NCBI GenBank assembly: GCA_025929455.1
Contig: JAICMB010000020.1
Coordinates: 1 to 14,597, forward strand
Length of the DNA: 14,597 bases
Reading direction: 5' to 3'
Source: Bryobacteraceae bacterium
Lineage (GTDB): Bacteria; Acidobacteriota; Terriglobia; Bryobacterales; Bryobacteraceae
The notes beneath the pieces are model-generated. The model had not been told where the DNA came from and searched no databases. It saw only the letters and a list, made by a program, of their open reading frames with translations. The first letter of the stretch is position 1. Each line of letters opens with the position of its first letter. This document shows, in pieces, positions 1 to 8,466 of the stretch. The translations under genes were made by a program, and so were the position numbers.

Positions 1-104
1 AATCTGGAGGGCCCGGACACTTCAGTGGGGCAGTTCGCGAACAAAAACAAGGGGCGCCCGCTGTATGCGCTTTTCGGACGGAAGGCCGCCCCGTGGCCTG
101 GTGC

Positions 105-725
105 TTACTTGAGCTTCGCTGCCAGAGACTCCAGGGCGTGTTTCTGATACGGCTCGGCGTCGGGCTTGGAAAACGCCGGGGCCGCGGTTTGCAAGTACTT
201 GCGGGCGGCGTCCTCATTCCCCTCGCGATAAGCGATCTCGGCTTGCGCGAGGGCGACGTTCGCGAACCAGTCGCGGTCGCCGGTTAACTGCGCGACAGGT
301 TTCGGATCGATGCCGTCCAGCAGGCGCGACGCTTCCGCCAGCTTGCCAAGTCCGATATCGCAACTCGCAACGGTGTAGGCGATGCCATACGTCAGAGCGG
401 CTCGCGCGCCGAAAGCGTTCGCCGATGTCGCAAACACCTTGCGCGCGTTCGCCTCGCCTTCTCTCAAGTGACCGGCACGGCATTGCGCCAGCGCGGCGTC
501 GGCCAGCGTCGCCACAGCAAAAAAGGACGTGGGGCCTTGCTTCGCGAACGCTCGTTTGTAAATCGCCAAATCGTCGCGAACGGCGTCGTCCCATAAACCC
601 AGGCTGGCTTCGCATTGCGCTCGCGTCGTCAGCAACTGCATGGATAACTCGTGATCCGGCCCGAGCCGGGCGAGGTAGGCGGGATAGATGCGGTCAATCT
701 CGTCGATGGCTTCGCGGTTCTTTTT
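105..725 (-). pseudogene. Detached C-terminal TPR part of the winged-helix/kinase protein, beyond an in-frame stop
   Basis: This stretch follows the TAA at 726-728 in the same frame as the kinase gene. It reads K-K-N-R-E-A-I-D-E-I-D-R-I-Y-P straight after the stop and continues open to a natural TAA at 105-107, just after the residues AAKLK. The residues form helical TPR-like repeats (for example LWDDAVRDDLAIYKRAF and GNEDAARKYLQTAAPAF) that continue the TPR array at the end of the upstream piece. An ATG at 639-641 could start a 178-residue protein, but only a weak GAG lies in front of it, so independent expression is doubtful. I read it as the last ~206 residues of a protein of about 957 residues. 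Positions 1-104 beyond it hold no gene I can support. Confidence 0.75.
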
Positions 726-2978
726 TTAGATCATGTACGCTTGGGCAAGATTGAGACGCACACGCAACACGTTCGGACTGTCCGGACCATTAGCGCGCGA
801 AAAGGCAGCGATCAATTCGCGGAACAATCTCTCCGCTGTAGCGCCGTCGCCCAGGCGAATGGATGCGAACGCCAGCCTCTGCTTAAACGTGAGCCGGGCG
901 TGATCGTCGAATTCCGGCAGTGTGGATGCGAGATCATAGGCCTTCTTCCACTCGGCGGCGGCGGTCTTCGCATGGTTGTCGATGAGCGCGATCATGCCGC
1001 GCGCCGATGCCGAGTAAACCGGAAAATCAGCTCGCGGACGCGCAAGCTTCGCAATCAGGCTTTCCTGGACCGCGAGTAAGGAACGCGCCTGCTCCACCGC
1101 GCCTTTCCGATACGTGCGCGCCTCCATAGCGGCGCGCTGCAGATTGACCGCTATGGCATCCTGTGACAGCGGTCCCTGCGCGCGCAGGAACAGAGCCGCT
1201 GCGTGCCGGTACTCGCGGCGCGCATCAGCGTATTCGCTGCGATCGTCGAGCGCCCGGGCAATGGCGAGATGTAGGCGGGCGGCGACTTCGGGCGACTCCG
1301 GAAATTCATGGTCGATGTTGAGAGCAGCCTGCTTAATCGCGTCGGAAAGGCTCTCCCTGGAACTGCCGCTCTGGAACGGATCGCTGCGCCCGAGCAGATC
1401 GCCGGCAAGGAAGCGGTTGACGTCGGCGGCAATCCTGGTTTCGCGATTTGCGCGATCTCGCTCGGCGCGCGCCCTGCCATACAAAAACAGGCTGGTTGCC
1501 AAGCCAGCGGAAAGAGCGAGAACGACCGCGATCGCCCACGGGCGGCGCGCGCGCGACACTGCCAGGCGCTGTTCGGCGATTCGCGCGCGCTCGCGAACCC
1601 GCTCCAGTTCGTGACGCTTCATGCGCCGGGCTTCGAGTGTGCGTAACCGCTCGACAAGCTCCGCAACACCGGTCAGGCGCCGCCCGGGATCGCCACACGC
1701 GGCAGCGGCGATATCTTCGCGAAGCAGCGGGTCGTCGACCTCGGCCTCCCAGCCCGGTGAAAGCGGCTTCCGAAAATCGCCCGCTATGAACTGGTACAGC
1801 GTGACGCCGAGTGCGTACACGTCGGCCAATGCCGTGGGTGCATGCCCGGCCAGCACTTCGGGAGGCAAGTACATCAGCGTTCCGGTCAGCGCGGCCGCGT
1901 CTTCGCCTGAAGTGTGAGTGAAACCCAGATTGGTGATCCCCAGATCGTGAAGCCGCGACGGCTCGGTAAGCGCGCCGCTGCCGAAATCCGCCACTTTCAA
2001 CTGGAAGCCGCCGGATTCGGAGGGCGCCATCAGGATGTTGGCCGGCTTTAGGTCTTTATGTAAGATTCCGACCGCGTGCGCCGCCGCCACGGCCAGCGCC
2101 AGTTCAATCATCAGCGCCAAACGCGTTTCCATCGGGATAGCGCGCAGGCCGCCCTGGGTTTCGGCCCACTCCGCCAAGTTTTGGCCGCAGAATTCGCTCT
2201 CCAGGTAAAACGGGGGCTGGTCGAACTTCCACTCCAGCACGCGGACAAAATCGGCGCGCTGGCCAAGCGAGTCCGTTAGGAGTCGCGCGAGCGTGACCTC
2301 ACGCTTCAAAGCTTTGAGCGCGAGGCCGTCGGGTGCGAACTTGAAAACGCGCTTGCCATGAGTTTTGGGATTTTCCGCGAGCCAGACCTGGCCACCGGCT
2401 GAATCGAGGCGACGCATGAAGCGCCACTGCTCGCGGCCCGGAACCACACCGCCCGGCTGGAAATCCAGCTCAGGCGGCGCCGGCGCCGGTGCGTACCGGC
2501 AGTGTACCGGGACGGCAATCCGGTATCCCATGCGGGGGACTGTCAGAACTACCGGAGGATCGTCGCCCACGGCTTTCCGCAGCTTCGATACCGCCGTCGC
2601 CAGCGAGCCTTCCACGACCGTGACGCCCGGCCACACCGACTCGAGCAGTTCCTCTTTAGTCACCACCTCGCCCGCGTGGAGCAGGAGCTGATAAAGCACT
2701 TCGAGCGGCTTGGACTCGAGTTCGACCACCCCGTCCGCCGAGCGCAACTCGCGGCTGTACTCGTCGAATTCGAAATTTGTGAACCGCCACACCCGCCCGG
2801 GTGGTGCGCTTCGTGCGTCGTACTCGCTTGAAAGCGCGCCGGATAGCCGTTCTTTAGAAATCTTTATCCCTCTTGAGAACCAACCCGGAGCAAAGTGTGA
2901 CAGGATCACCCCAGTGGTTCCGGTAAGTACCGCGACGCGAGATATTATACCGTTCGTTGCACTACTGAAATCGAGCAT
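726..2978 (-). CDS. Winged-helix DNA-binding / Ser-Thr protein kinase / TPR membrane protein, truncated by a nonsense codon
   Basis: A 750-residue product with four modules. Residues 64-158 are an OmpR/PhoB-type winged helix (WRFTNFEFD start, LESVWPG, VPRMGYRI ending). Residues 185-449 are a Hanks-type kinase with likely ATP lysine K213, catalytic HKDLKPANIL (D309, N314), DFG 331-333 and PPEV 372-375. Residues 480-500 are one hydrophobic helix, preceded by a basic coiled stretch at 450-478. From about 520 onward are TPR-like helices, predicted extracytoplasmic. The glycine-rich loop is poorly conserved and HRD reads HKD; kinases with HKD can be active. The membrane-tethered DNA-binding layout recalls CadC/ToxR, here with a kinase added; signalling from periplasm to DNA is inference. 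The start is unsure: the ATG at 2978 has no Shine-Dalgarno and lies upstream of a perfect minus-strand TATAAT (2949-2944), so a later start such as GTG at 2907-2909 is possible. The TAA at 726-728 removes the final TPRs. Confidence 0.85.
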   Translation of the reverse strand: MLDFSSATNGIISRVAVLTGTTGVILSHFAPGWFSRGIKISKERLSGALSSEYDARSAPPGRVWRFTNFEFDEYSRELRSADGVVELESKPLEVLYQLLLHAGEVVTKEELLESVWPGVTVVEGSLATAVSKLRKAVGDDPPVVLTVPRMGYRIAVPVHCRYAPAPAPPELDFQPGGVVPGREQWRFMRRLDSAGGQVWLAENPKTHGKRVFKFAPDGLALKALKREVTLARLLTDSLGQRADFVRVLEWKFDQPPFYLESEFCGQNLAEWAETQGGLRAIPMETRLALMIELALAVAAAHAVGILHKDLKPANILMAPSESGGFQLKVADFGSGALTEPSRLHDLGITNLGFTHTSGEDAAALTGTLMYLPPEVLAGHAPTALADVYALGVTLYQFIAGDFRKPLSPGWEAEVDDPLLREDIAAAACGDPGRRLTGVAELVERLRTLEARRMKRHELERVRERARIAEQRLAVSRARRPWAIAVVLALSAGLATSLFLYGRARAERDRANRETRIAADVNRFLAGDLLGRSDPFQSGSSRESLSDAIKQAALNIDHEFPESPEVAARLHLAIARALDDRSEYADARREYRHAAALFLRAQGPLSQDAIAVNLQRAAMEARTYRKGAVEQARSLLAVQESLIAKLARPRADFPVYSASARGMIALIDNHAKTAAAEWKKAYDLASTLPEFDDHARLTFKQRLAFASIRLGDGATAERLFRELIAAFSRANGPDSPNVLRVRLNLAQAYMI
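2943..2949. promoter_or_regulatory. Candidate symmetric -10 element (bidirectional promoter) between the kinase and NHL genes
   Basis: The heptamer TATTATA reads TATTAT on the plus strand (five of six matches to the sigma70-type -10) and a perfect TATAAT on the minus strand. The plus-strand copy would start RNA near 2955, about 44 nt before the NHL gene. The minus-strand copy would start RNA near 2937, after the called kinase ATG at 2978. No convincing -35 box is visible on either side. The call rests on the AT-rich match in a GC-rich region and on the divergent gene layout. Confidence 0.4.
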
Positions 2979-2983
2979 GGTCC

Positions 2984-2990
2984 GGAGGAG
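2984..2990 (+). promoter_or_regulatory. Shine-Dalgarno of the NHL-repeat gene
   Basis: GGAGGAG lies 8 nt before the ATG at 2999. It is the strongest ribosome-binding site in the window and fixes the start of the 1015-residue protein. Confidence 0.8.
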
Positions 2991-2998
2991 TAATCACG

Positions 2999-5900
2999 AT
3001 GCGGGTGTTCACATGGATCGCGACACTGGTTGCGGCGGCGGCTTCGGTCCTCGCGCAAGGGACGATTACGACCGTCGCAGGAAGCCCGACGTGCTGCAAC
3101 TCGGCTGACGGTGGGTCAGCGACAAGCACATGGCTGCCCACCGCGGAAGGGATGGCGCTCGACCGGCAAGGGGACATTTATATCTGGGACGCACAGTCGG
3201 CCAAGATCAAGAAAGTCAGCACGAACGGCATCATCACCACGGTTGCGGGGAACGGAACCGCGGGATATTCGGGCGACGGCGGTCCGGCGACGAGTGCGCG
3301 CATTTTCGCGATCGGCGCGCATCCTGGCCTGGCTGTCGATAACTCCGGGAACCTATATATCAGCGATAGCGAGAACAACGTGATCCGAAAGGTGGACACG
3401 GGCGGCATTATCACGACCGTGGCAGGCAACGGCACCTCCGGCTTCTCGGGCGATGGCGGGAAAGCCACGCAGGCCCAGTTGTTTCAACCGGCAGGAATCG
3501 TGGTCGATGCATCCGGCAATCTGTACATTGCGGATAACGACAACAACCGTGTCCGCAAGGTGAGTTCGGCGGGAATTATCACGACCGTGGCAGGCAATGG
3601 GCACGTAGTTTACGAAGGCGACGGCGTACAGGCGGCGACGACGGCCGTGCACGGCCCCGTCGGCCTCGCGGTGGATAACGCGGGGAACCTCTACATCTCG
3701 GAGGGTGCCGACAGCCGCATTCGAAAGGTGGACGCGAACGGCATCATCACTACCGTTGCGGGCCAGACAAAAAAGACGCGCGGTTTCTCCGGCGATGGCG
3801 GTCCCGCGACGGCCGCTACGCTCGCCAGTCCTATCGGACTTGCGGTGGATGGCTCGGGCAATCTCTTCATTGCGGACAGCAATAATAATCGCGTTCGGAA
3901 GGTGAACGCCGCGGGAATCATCACGACCGTAGCAGGCATGGACGGAAATGCTTCTACGCCGCTCGGCGATGGCGGTCCCGCCACCAGCGCATTTTTGGGC
4001 ACCGATACCGATGTCGCCCTCGATGCGGCCGGAAACCTCTACATTTCCGGCAACGTGAGCGACGGCGGGCGCGTGCGGAAGGTGACTTTCGGCGTGTCGT
4101 TGTCGGCGAACCCCAGTTCGCTATCGTTCTCATACACGTTGGGCGGAGCGGTTCCGGCGCAGCAAAGTGTCACGATTACAAGTTCGGGTGCGGCCGCGGA
4201 TTTTACGGCTTCGGCGTCCACGACATCGGGCGGCAACTGGTTGAGCGTCAGCCCGGCGAACGGCACGAGCACGGCGACGTTGCAAGTTTCCGTGAATCCG
4301 GCCGGGCTCGCGAGCGGAGTCTACGCCGGTGCGATCACCGTAACGTCGACTACGTCGGGGATCTCGCCCTTGACGTTCGCCGTGACGTTGACTGTCACGG
4401 GGGCAAACGCGCCTACGTTCAGCGCCGGCGCGGTTTTGAACGCGTCGGGCTATCAATCGACGCTGGCGCCCGATACGGTGTTCGTGATCTTCGGCAAGGG
4501 GCTGGGGCCGTCGTCGCTGGTCGCGGGTTCGGCGCCCAACTACCCCGAGGCGCTGGCGGGCACTTCCGTGACGTTTACGCCGGCATCAGGCGGCGCGGCG
4601 GTCACGGCGAAGATGGTCTACACGACAGACGGCCAGATCGCGGGCCTGCTGCCATCGTCCATCGCTCCGGGCACGTACGCGGTTCGCGTCACGTACAACA
4701 CATTGACCAGCGCGCCTCAAAACGTCACCGTCGTCGCGCACAGTTTCGGCATCGCGACCGCGAACAGCGCCGGAACCGGCACCGCGCAGGCGACCATCGG
4801 CAACGTCAACAACGGCGTCAGCCTGACGCGATTCACGCCGGGTAATGTCTCGTTCGGCGGCCTGAGCTGGGCACTAACGCCCGCGCATCCGGGGGACACG
4901 CTTGTGTTGTGGGGTACGGGCGGAGGTGCGGATGCCGCTAACGATACGGGCGGTACGTCGGGCGATCAAACCGCGGCGGGACAGTTCAGCGTGCTCGTGA
5001 ACGGTCGTGCGATCACGCCGCTCTACGCGGGCGCGTCATCGGGCTATCCGGGCTTGTGGCAGATCAATTTCCAGTTACCGGGCGATATCGCGACGGGTTG
5101 TTTCACTTCGCTGCAGGTGAACGCGGGTGGCACCGTGAGCAATTCGGTCACGATTCCGATCGCTGCGGCGGGAGCGGGCGCTTGTTCCGATCCGCAGTTG
5201 AGCCAAGCGGATCTGGCAACGCTCGACACTGGCGGCACGATTGCGTTTGGCGGCGTCGGCATCGTCAAGACAACGGCTACAAGCTCGCCGGCTTCGGGCG
5301 GTTCGGTGACGACGACCACCATAGAACGGGCATCCGGAGATATTGGCGTCTTCACCGCCGACGCATACGGGGCGCTCTTCTCGGGGATTAAGGTTGACGC
5401 ATGCGCCGTGACCGACAATACGCGCTCGGCCACAGCGAAGAGCCCAGGGACGCCGTCCAGTTACCTGGACGCGGGTCCGGCACTACCGCTATCCGGTCCC
5501 GGCCTGCCATCAGGTACGGCGTTGACGGTCGCGGTCGCAGGGCCTATCTACGGCAAGACACTTACGAACGGCACGCTTGCAGGCGGAACGTATACGTTGA
5601 CCGGAAACGGCGGCAAGGATGTCGGGCCTTTCAGTGCGTCCGCTGTGTTCCCGGCGAGTTTCAGTGTCGGCGGTTGGGACTCGTTGAACACCATCGATCG
5701 TACACAGCCATTGACAATCAGTTGGAGCGGGGGCGGTGATATGGTCACAATCATTGGAACCACGAACTCGGTGGTGGGTAAGGATGCCGCCAATAGTAAC
5801 CTCATCCACACGGTTGAATTCACGTGTACAGTGCCGGCGTCTCGGGGGAGCTACACGATTCCCACGGAGGTGCTGCAACCTTTGCTGCCGGAGGCGATCA

Positions 5901-6046
5901 ATCAGCCAGCCAATGGATCCGCGTTCTTGACGGTGGCGTCCGGGGCGGCGACGCCGCTGAAATTCACGCTGCTGAACGGCGCCAAATTGGCGTTTGCAAA
6001 TTTCACGACGAGTCTCGGGTTTTCTAAGAACATGAATGTCAAATAG
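2999..6046 (+). CDS. Secreted NHL-repeat beta-propeller protein with BACON/Ig-like and TIGR03437 domains
   Basis: A 1015-residue exported protein. Residues 1-19 are a signal peptide (hydrophobic core WIATLVAAAASV, cleavage likely after VLA). Residues 21-365 hold six NHL-type units of 56-60 residues. Each begins near (G)IITTVAG, five of the six carry a GDGG(P)AT-like motif, and they share the NHL core (V/L)AVDxxGNLYI(S/A)D...N(R/V)(V/I)RKV. They should form a six-bladed propeller. Residues 366-468 are a Ser/Thr-rich beta-sandwich of BACON/Ig type (NWLSVSPANGT, SGVYAGAITV). Residues 469-727 match TIGR03437, known from Solibacter paralogues (GAVLNASGYQS, FGKGLGP, GLLPSSIAPGTY, LWGTGGG). Residues 728-1015 are an extra C-terminal region I do not recognise, rich in Gly, Thr and Ser. 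The start is set by GGAGGAG at 2984-2990. Substrate and role are unknown; surface binding is the usual guess for such propellers. The gene is divergent from the kinase, and a hairpin 14 nt past its stop may end or protect its transcript. Confidence 0.9.
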   Translation: MRVFTWIATLVAAAASVLAQGTITTVAGSPTCCNSADGGSATSTWLPTAEGMALDRQGDIYIWDAQSAKIKKVSTNGIITTVAGNGTAGYSGDGGPATSARIFAIGAHPGLAVDNSGNLYISDSENNVIRKVDTGGIITTVAGNGTSGFSGDGGKATQAQLFQPAGIVVDASGNLYIADNDNNRVRKVSSAGIITTVAGNGHVVYEGDGVQAATTAVHGPVGLAVDNAGNLYISEGADSRIRKVDANGIITTVAGQTKKTRGFSGDGGPATAATLASPIGLAVDGSGNLFIADSNNNRVRKVNAAGIITTVAGMDGNASTPLGDGGPATSAFLGTDTDVALDAAGNLYISGNVSDGGRVRKVTFGVSLSANPSSLSFSYTLGGAVPAQQSVTITSSGAAADFTASASTTSGGNWLSVSPANGTSTATLQVSVNPAGLASGVYAGAITVTSTTSGISPLTFAVTLTVTGANAPTFSAGAVLNASGYQSTLAPDTVFVIFGKGLGPSSLVAGSAPNYPEALAGTSVTFTPASGGAAVTAKMVYTTDGQIAGLLPSSIAPGTYAVRVTYNTLTSAPQNVTVVAHSFGIATANSAGTGTAQATIGNVNNGVSLTRFTPGNVSFGGLSWALTPAHPGDTLVLWGTGGGADAANDTGGTSGDQTAAGQFSVLVNGRAITPLYAGASSGYPGLWQINFQLPGDIATGCFTSLQVNAGGTVSNSVTIPIAAAGAGACSDPQLSQADLATLDTGGTIAFGGVGIVKTTATSSPASGGSVTTTTIERASGDIGVFTADAYGALFSGIKVDACAVTDNTRSATAKSPGTPSSYLDAGPALPLSGPGLPSGTALTVAVAGPIYGKTLTNGTLAGGTYTLTGNGGKDVGPFSASAVFPASFSVGGWDSLNTIDRTQPLTISWSGGGDMVTIIGTTNSVVGKDAANSNLIHTVEFTCTVPASRGSYTIPTEVLQPLLPEAINQPANGSAFLTVASGAATPLKFTLLNGAKLAFANFTTSLGFSKNMNVK
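3059..4093 (+). repeat. Six coding tandem repeats (NHL propeller blades), period 168-180 bp
   Basis: The segment encoding the blade-start motif ITTVAG recurs at 3059, 3227, 3404, 3572, 3740 and 3914, with spacings of 168, 177, 168, 168 and 174 bp. Copies at 3404 and 3572 share nearly identical DNA (ATTATCACGACCGTGGCAGG). The repeat belongs to the protein fold and is not a separate element. Such repeats can recombine and change blade number. Confidence 0.85.
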
Positions 6047-6060
6047 TTAGGTTCGGACGT

Positions 6061-6161
6061 GGGGCGGCCAGTCTTGCTGGCTGCCCTGCCCGGGCCACAG
6101 CCGAAGCTTGTAGCGGCATGATTGCCGCTCTTCTGCTAAGCCGGGCAGCGCCCGGCCGCCC
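6061..6161. repeat. Cluster of three hairpins, REP-like palindromic element downstream of the NHL gene
   Basis: Three stem-loops follow one another in the 252-bp intergenic region. At 6061-6087 an 11-bp stem (GGCGGCCAG with CTGGCTGCC at its core, two G-T pairs) has a 5-nt loop. At 6112-6129 a perfect 7-bp stem AGCGGCA/TGCCGCT has a TGAT loop. At 6140-6156 a perfect 6-bp stem GCCGGG/CCCGGC has a 5-nt loop. Outer arms GGGCGGCC (6062-6069) and GGCCGCCC (6154-6161) are also exact reverse complements, so the whole block could fold as one large structure. No U-run follows, so it is not a standard intrinsic terminator. It resembles dispersed extragenic palindromes, but copies elsewhere in the genome cannot be seen here. 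The rest of the gap (6162-6298) is the likely promoter region for the next gene; I found no clear -35/-10 pair. Confidence 0.55.
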
Positions 6162-6298
6162 GCTTGGGATTCATCCGGAACTACGCCGCCGCGCATCCAA
6201 TGACTTGTGGCGCAAAACCGCCCTTTCGCGCGACAATAGAATCATCGAACAAACGAATGTGTTGTTACGTCTAAACTAAGCGGGAGACGTGTAGCGGC

Positions 6299-7717
6299 GT
6301 GAAGAAAAAGTGGAAGATTGTGCTCGGCGTAGTTCTCGCCCTGGCCGTTACAGGCGGCGTGCTGGCCAGCATTAAACTGAATCAACGGGGAATCGTCGAC
6401 GTACAGACAGGTCATGTAGCACGGCAGGACCTCGTGTCCCTAGTTACAGCTTCGGGCGAGATCAAACCCAAGAACTACATCAACCTGGGCGCGAACGCGC
6501 AGGGCCCCTTGACAGAAATTTACGTTAGAGAAGGCGACCGCGTTCGGAAGGGGCAGCCGCTCGCGAAAATCGAGTCGGTGCAGGCGGGCGCCGACGTGGA
6601 TGCACAGCGCGCGGCGATCAATTCCGCGCTGGCCGATGCCGCCGCGTCGGAAGCGAATCTGAAGGCGAGCGCCGACAACATCGCAACCATGCAGGCGGGT
6701 GTGGATAAGGCCAACGCAGAGCTCGATCGTACCAAGCTGAACATGGCGCGGGCGCAGCAGCTCTACAAAGACCAGCTCATGGCCAAGCAGGACTTCGACC
6801 AGAGGCAGGCCGAATACGATACCGCTGTGGCGGGCGTGCGTGAGGCGCAAACACGGCTGAACCAGGCTAAGGCGCAGCAGGCGCAGTCGCGGCAACAGTT
6901 AACGTCATCGCAGCGGCGCGTTGCGCAGATGCAGGCGCAATTGGTGCGGTTGCAGGACTTATTCCAGAAGTATGAAGTGACCTCGCCCATTAACGGCGTG
7001 GTGACGAACCTGCCGGTCCGGCCGGGCGAAACAGTAGTTCCCGGTATTCAGAATTCCGCCGCCAGCACCGTTATGACTGTCGCCGATATGTCGGTCATCA
7101 CCGCTGAAGTGAAGGTGGACGAAACCGATATCGTCAACATCGAATTGGGCCAGCCGGCCGACATTACGATCGACGCGATTCCGAACAAGACCTTCAAAGG
7201 CCATGTGACTGAGATCGGAGGAACCGCCATTCTGCGTTCTACCGGAGTGGCCGCCTCGCAAAGCACGACGTCGAGCTCGGAAGCCAAGGACTTCAAGGTT
7301 GTGATCGCGATGGATAATCCGCCGGACGACATCCGGCCGGGACTGTCCTGCACGGCCAAGGTTACGACGGCGACCCGCCACAACGTCCTCAGCATTCCCA
7401 TTCAGGCGTTGACCGTACGGCAGCGCGGCGATCTTGAGAAACCGAAGCCGAACACGGTACAGGCTGCGGCTCCCAATCCGGCCGCCGAGAAGGCCGCCAA
7501 GGAAGAACTACAGGGCGTGTTCGTGGTCAACAACGGCCGCGCGACGTTCCGGCAGGTGAAGACCGGCATCACGGGCGCGACCGACATCGAGGTGCTCAGC
7601 GGTCTAAAACAGGGCGACCAGATTATCACCGGCAGTTATAAGGTGATCCGCACGCTCCGCAACGACACACGAGTGAAGGTGGATAACAAGGCGCCGGCGG
7701 CCACCGCACAGGCGTAG
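6299..7717 (+). CDS. Periplasmic adaptor (membrane fusion) protein of a MacAB/HlyD-type ABC exporter
   Basis: A 472-residue protein that should link an inner-membrane ABC transporter to an outer-membrane channel. Residues 6-25 form an N-terminal membrane anchor after a basic KKKWK start. The lipoyl-like domain is split: first half about 63-95 ([21 protein letters not shown]), second half about 226-262 ([10 protein letters not shown] ... VADMSVI). Residues 98-222 between them form a long Ala/Gln-rich coiled-coil hairpin. A beta-barrel follows at 263-360 and a membrane-proximal domain at about 360-465, ending [14 protein letters not shown] Lys/Pro/Ala-rich insertion at 376-404 interrupts the last domain. 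The start codon is GTG; GGGAG at 6282-6286 lies 12 nt upstream, a little far. The stop is 8 nt before the ATPase gene, so the two are surely one operon. The cargo cannot be told from sequence. Confidence 0.92.
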   Translation: MKKKWKIVLGVVLALAVTGGVLASIKLNQRGIVDVQTGHVARQDLVSLVTASGEIKPKNYINLGANAQGPLTEIYVREGDRVRKGQPLAKIESVQAGADVDAQRAAINSALADAAASEANLKASADNIATMQAGVDKANAELDRTKLNMARAQQLYKDQLMAKQDFDQRQAEYDTAVAGVREAQTRLNQAKAQQAQSRQQLTSSQRRVAQMQAQLVRLQDLFQKYEVTSPINGVVTNLPVRPGETVVPGIQNSAASTVMTVADMSVITAEVKVDETDIVNIELGQPADITIDAIPNKTFKGHVTEIGGTAILRSTGVAASQSTTSSSEAKDFKVVIAMDNPPDDIRPGLSCTAKVTTATRHNVLSIPIQALTVRQRGDLEKPKPNTVQAAAPNPAAEKAAKEELQGVFVVNNGRATFRQVKTGITGATDIEVLSGLKQGDQIITGSYKVIRTLRNDTRVKVDNKAPAATAQA

Positions 7718-7725
7718 CCGATAAC

Positions 7726-8463
7726 ATGGCCACGGTAACTCAAGACCTAGTCGAACGCGGGCAGCAACTCCGCGACGAAGGCATCGTCATCCGCACGTAC
7801 GATCTCTGGAAGACCTACATCATGGGTGACCAGGAGATCCATGCGGTGTCGGGCGTCGATATCGAGATCCGGCGCGGCGAGTATGTCGCGATCATGGGCC
7901 CGTCGGGCTCCGGGAAATCGACGCTCATGAACCTGATCGGTTGTCTGGATACGCCGACCAAAGGGCTGTATTACTTGAACGGCAAGCTCGCCAGCGACAT
8001 GAGCGACGACGAACTGGCGCGCATCCGGAACAAAGAGATTGGGTTCGTTTTTCAGACCTTCAATCTGCTGGCGCGCGCCTCGGCGCTGCACAACGTGGAG
8101 CTGCCGCTGATCTACTCGGGGCTGCCCTCCGATCAGCGGCTGGAGCGCGCCAAGACGGCGCTGCGCGCGGTAGATCTCGAGCAGCGCATGATGCATAAGC
8201 CCAACGAACTGTCGGGCGGACAGCGGCAGCGCGTAGCGATCGCGCGGGCGCTGGTGAACAACCCTTCGATTCTGCTCGCGGACGAGCCGACCGGCGCCCT
8301 CGACACCACCACCGGCAACGAAATTATGGCGCTGTTCGAGCGGCTGTATCAGCAGGGCAACACCATCGTGCTGGTGACGCACGAGCACGACATCGCACTC
8401 CACGCGCATCGTATCATCCACATCCGCGACGGCAAAGTCGAGAAAGACGAAAAGATCAAATAG
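7726..8463 (+). CDS. ABC transporter ATP-binding protein, MacB/LolD type
   Basis: A 245-residue nucleotide-binding subunit with every key motif: Walker [10 protein letters not shown] (58-66), Q-loop Q110 in FVFQTFNLL, signature LSGGQ (162-166), Walker B SILLADEP (181-188, catalytic E187), D-loop GALD and H-loop H219. The sequence [10 protein letters not shown] and the motif order are those of the MacB/LolD/FtsE subfamily, whose members power FtsX-fold permeases rather than half-transporter pumps. About 20 residues precede the usual domain start, an unusual but short tail. The product has no membrane segment, so a separate permease is needed; none is encoded next to it. It follows the adaptor gene by 8 nt, and its stop is 3 nt before the next ATG, indicating translational coupling. 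Confidence 0.95.
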   Translation: MATVTQDLVERGQQLRDEGIVIRTYDLWKTYIMGDQEIHAVSGVDIEIRRGEYVAIMGPSGSGKSTLMNLIGCLDTPTKGLYYLNGKLASDMSDDELARIRNKEIGFVFQTFNLLARASALHNVELPLIYSGLPSDQRLERAKTALRAVDLEQRMMHKPNELSGGQRQRVAIARALVNNPSILLADEPTGALDTTTGNEIMALFERLYQQGNTIVLVTHEHDIALHAHRIIHIRDGKVEKDEKIK

Positions 8464-8466
8464 GCA

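Noticed and set aside
1..147. Plus-strand frame open from the window edge, ending at a TGA at 145-147, and a 10-bp palindrome GTTCGCGAAC at 33-42
   Set aside because: It is too short to judge, overlaps the end of the kinase/TPR gene by 43 bp and shows no recognisable domain. It could be the tail of a gene outside the window. The palindrome alone is expected by chance in GC-rich DNA.
3059..4093. Regular repeats that might be a CRISPR or satellite array
   Set aside because: The period is a multiple of three and in frame throughout, and each unit encodes an NHL blade. They are coding repeats.
6201..6240. Promoter for the adaptor gene from TTGTGG (6205-6210) and GACAAT (6232-6237)
   Set aside because: The 21-bp spacing is too long for a sigma70-type promoter and both boxes are imperfect.
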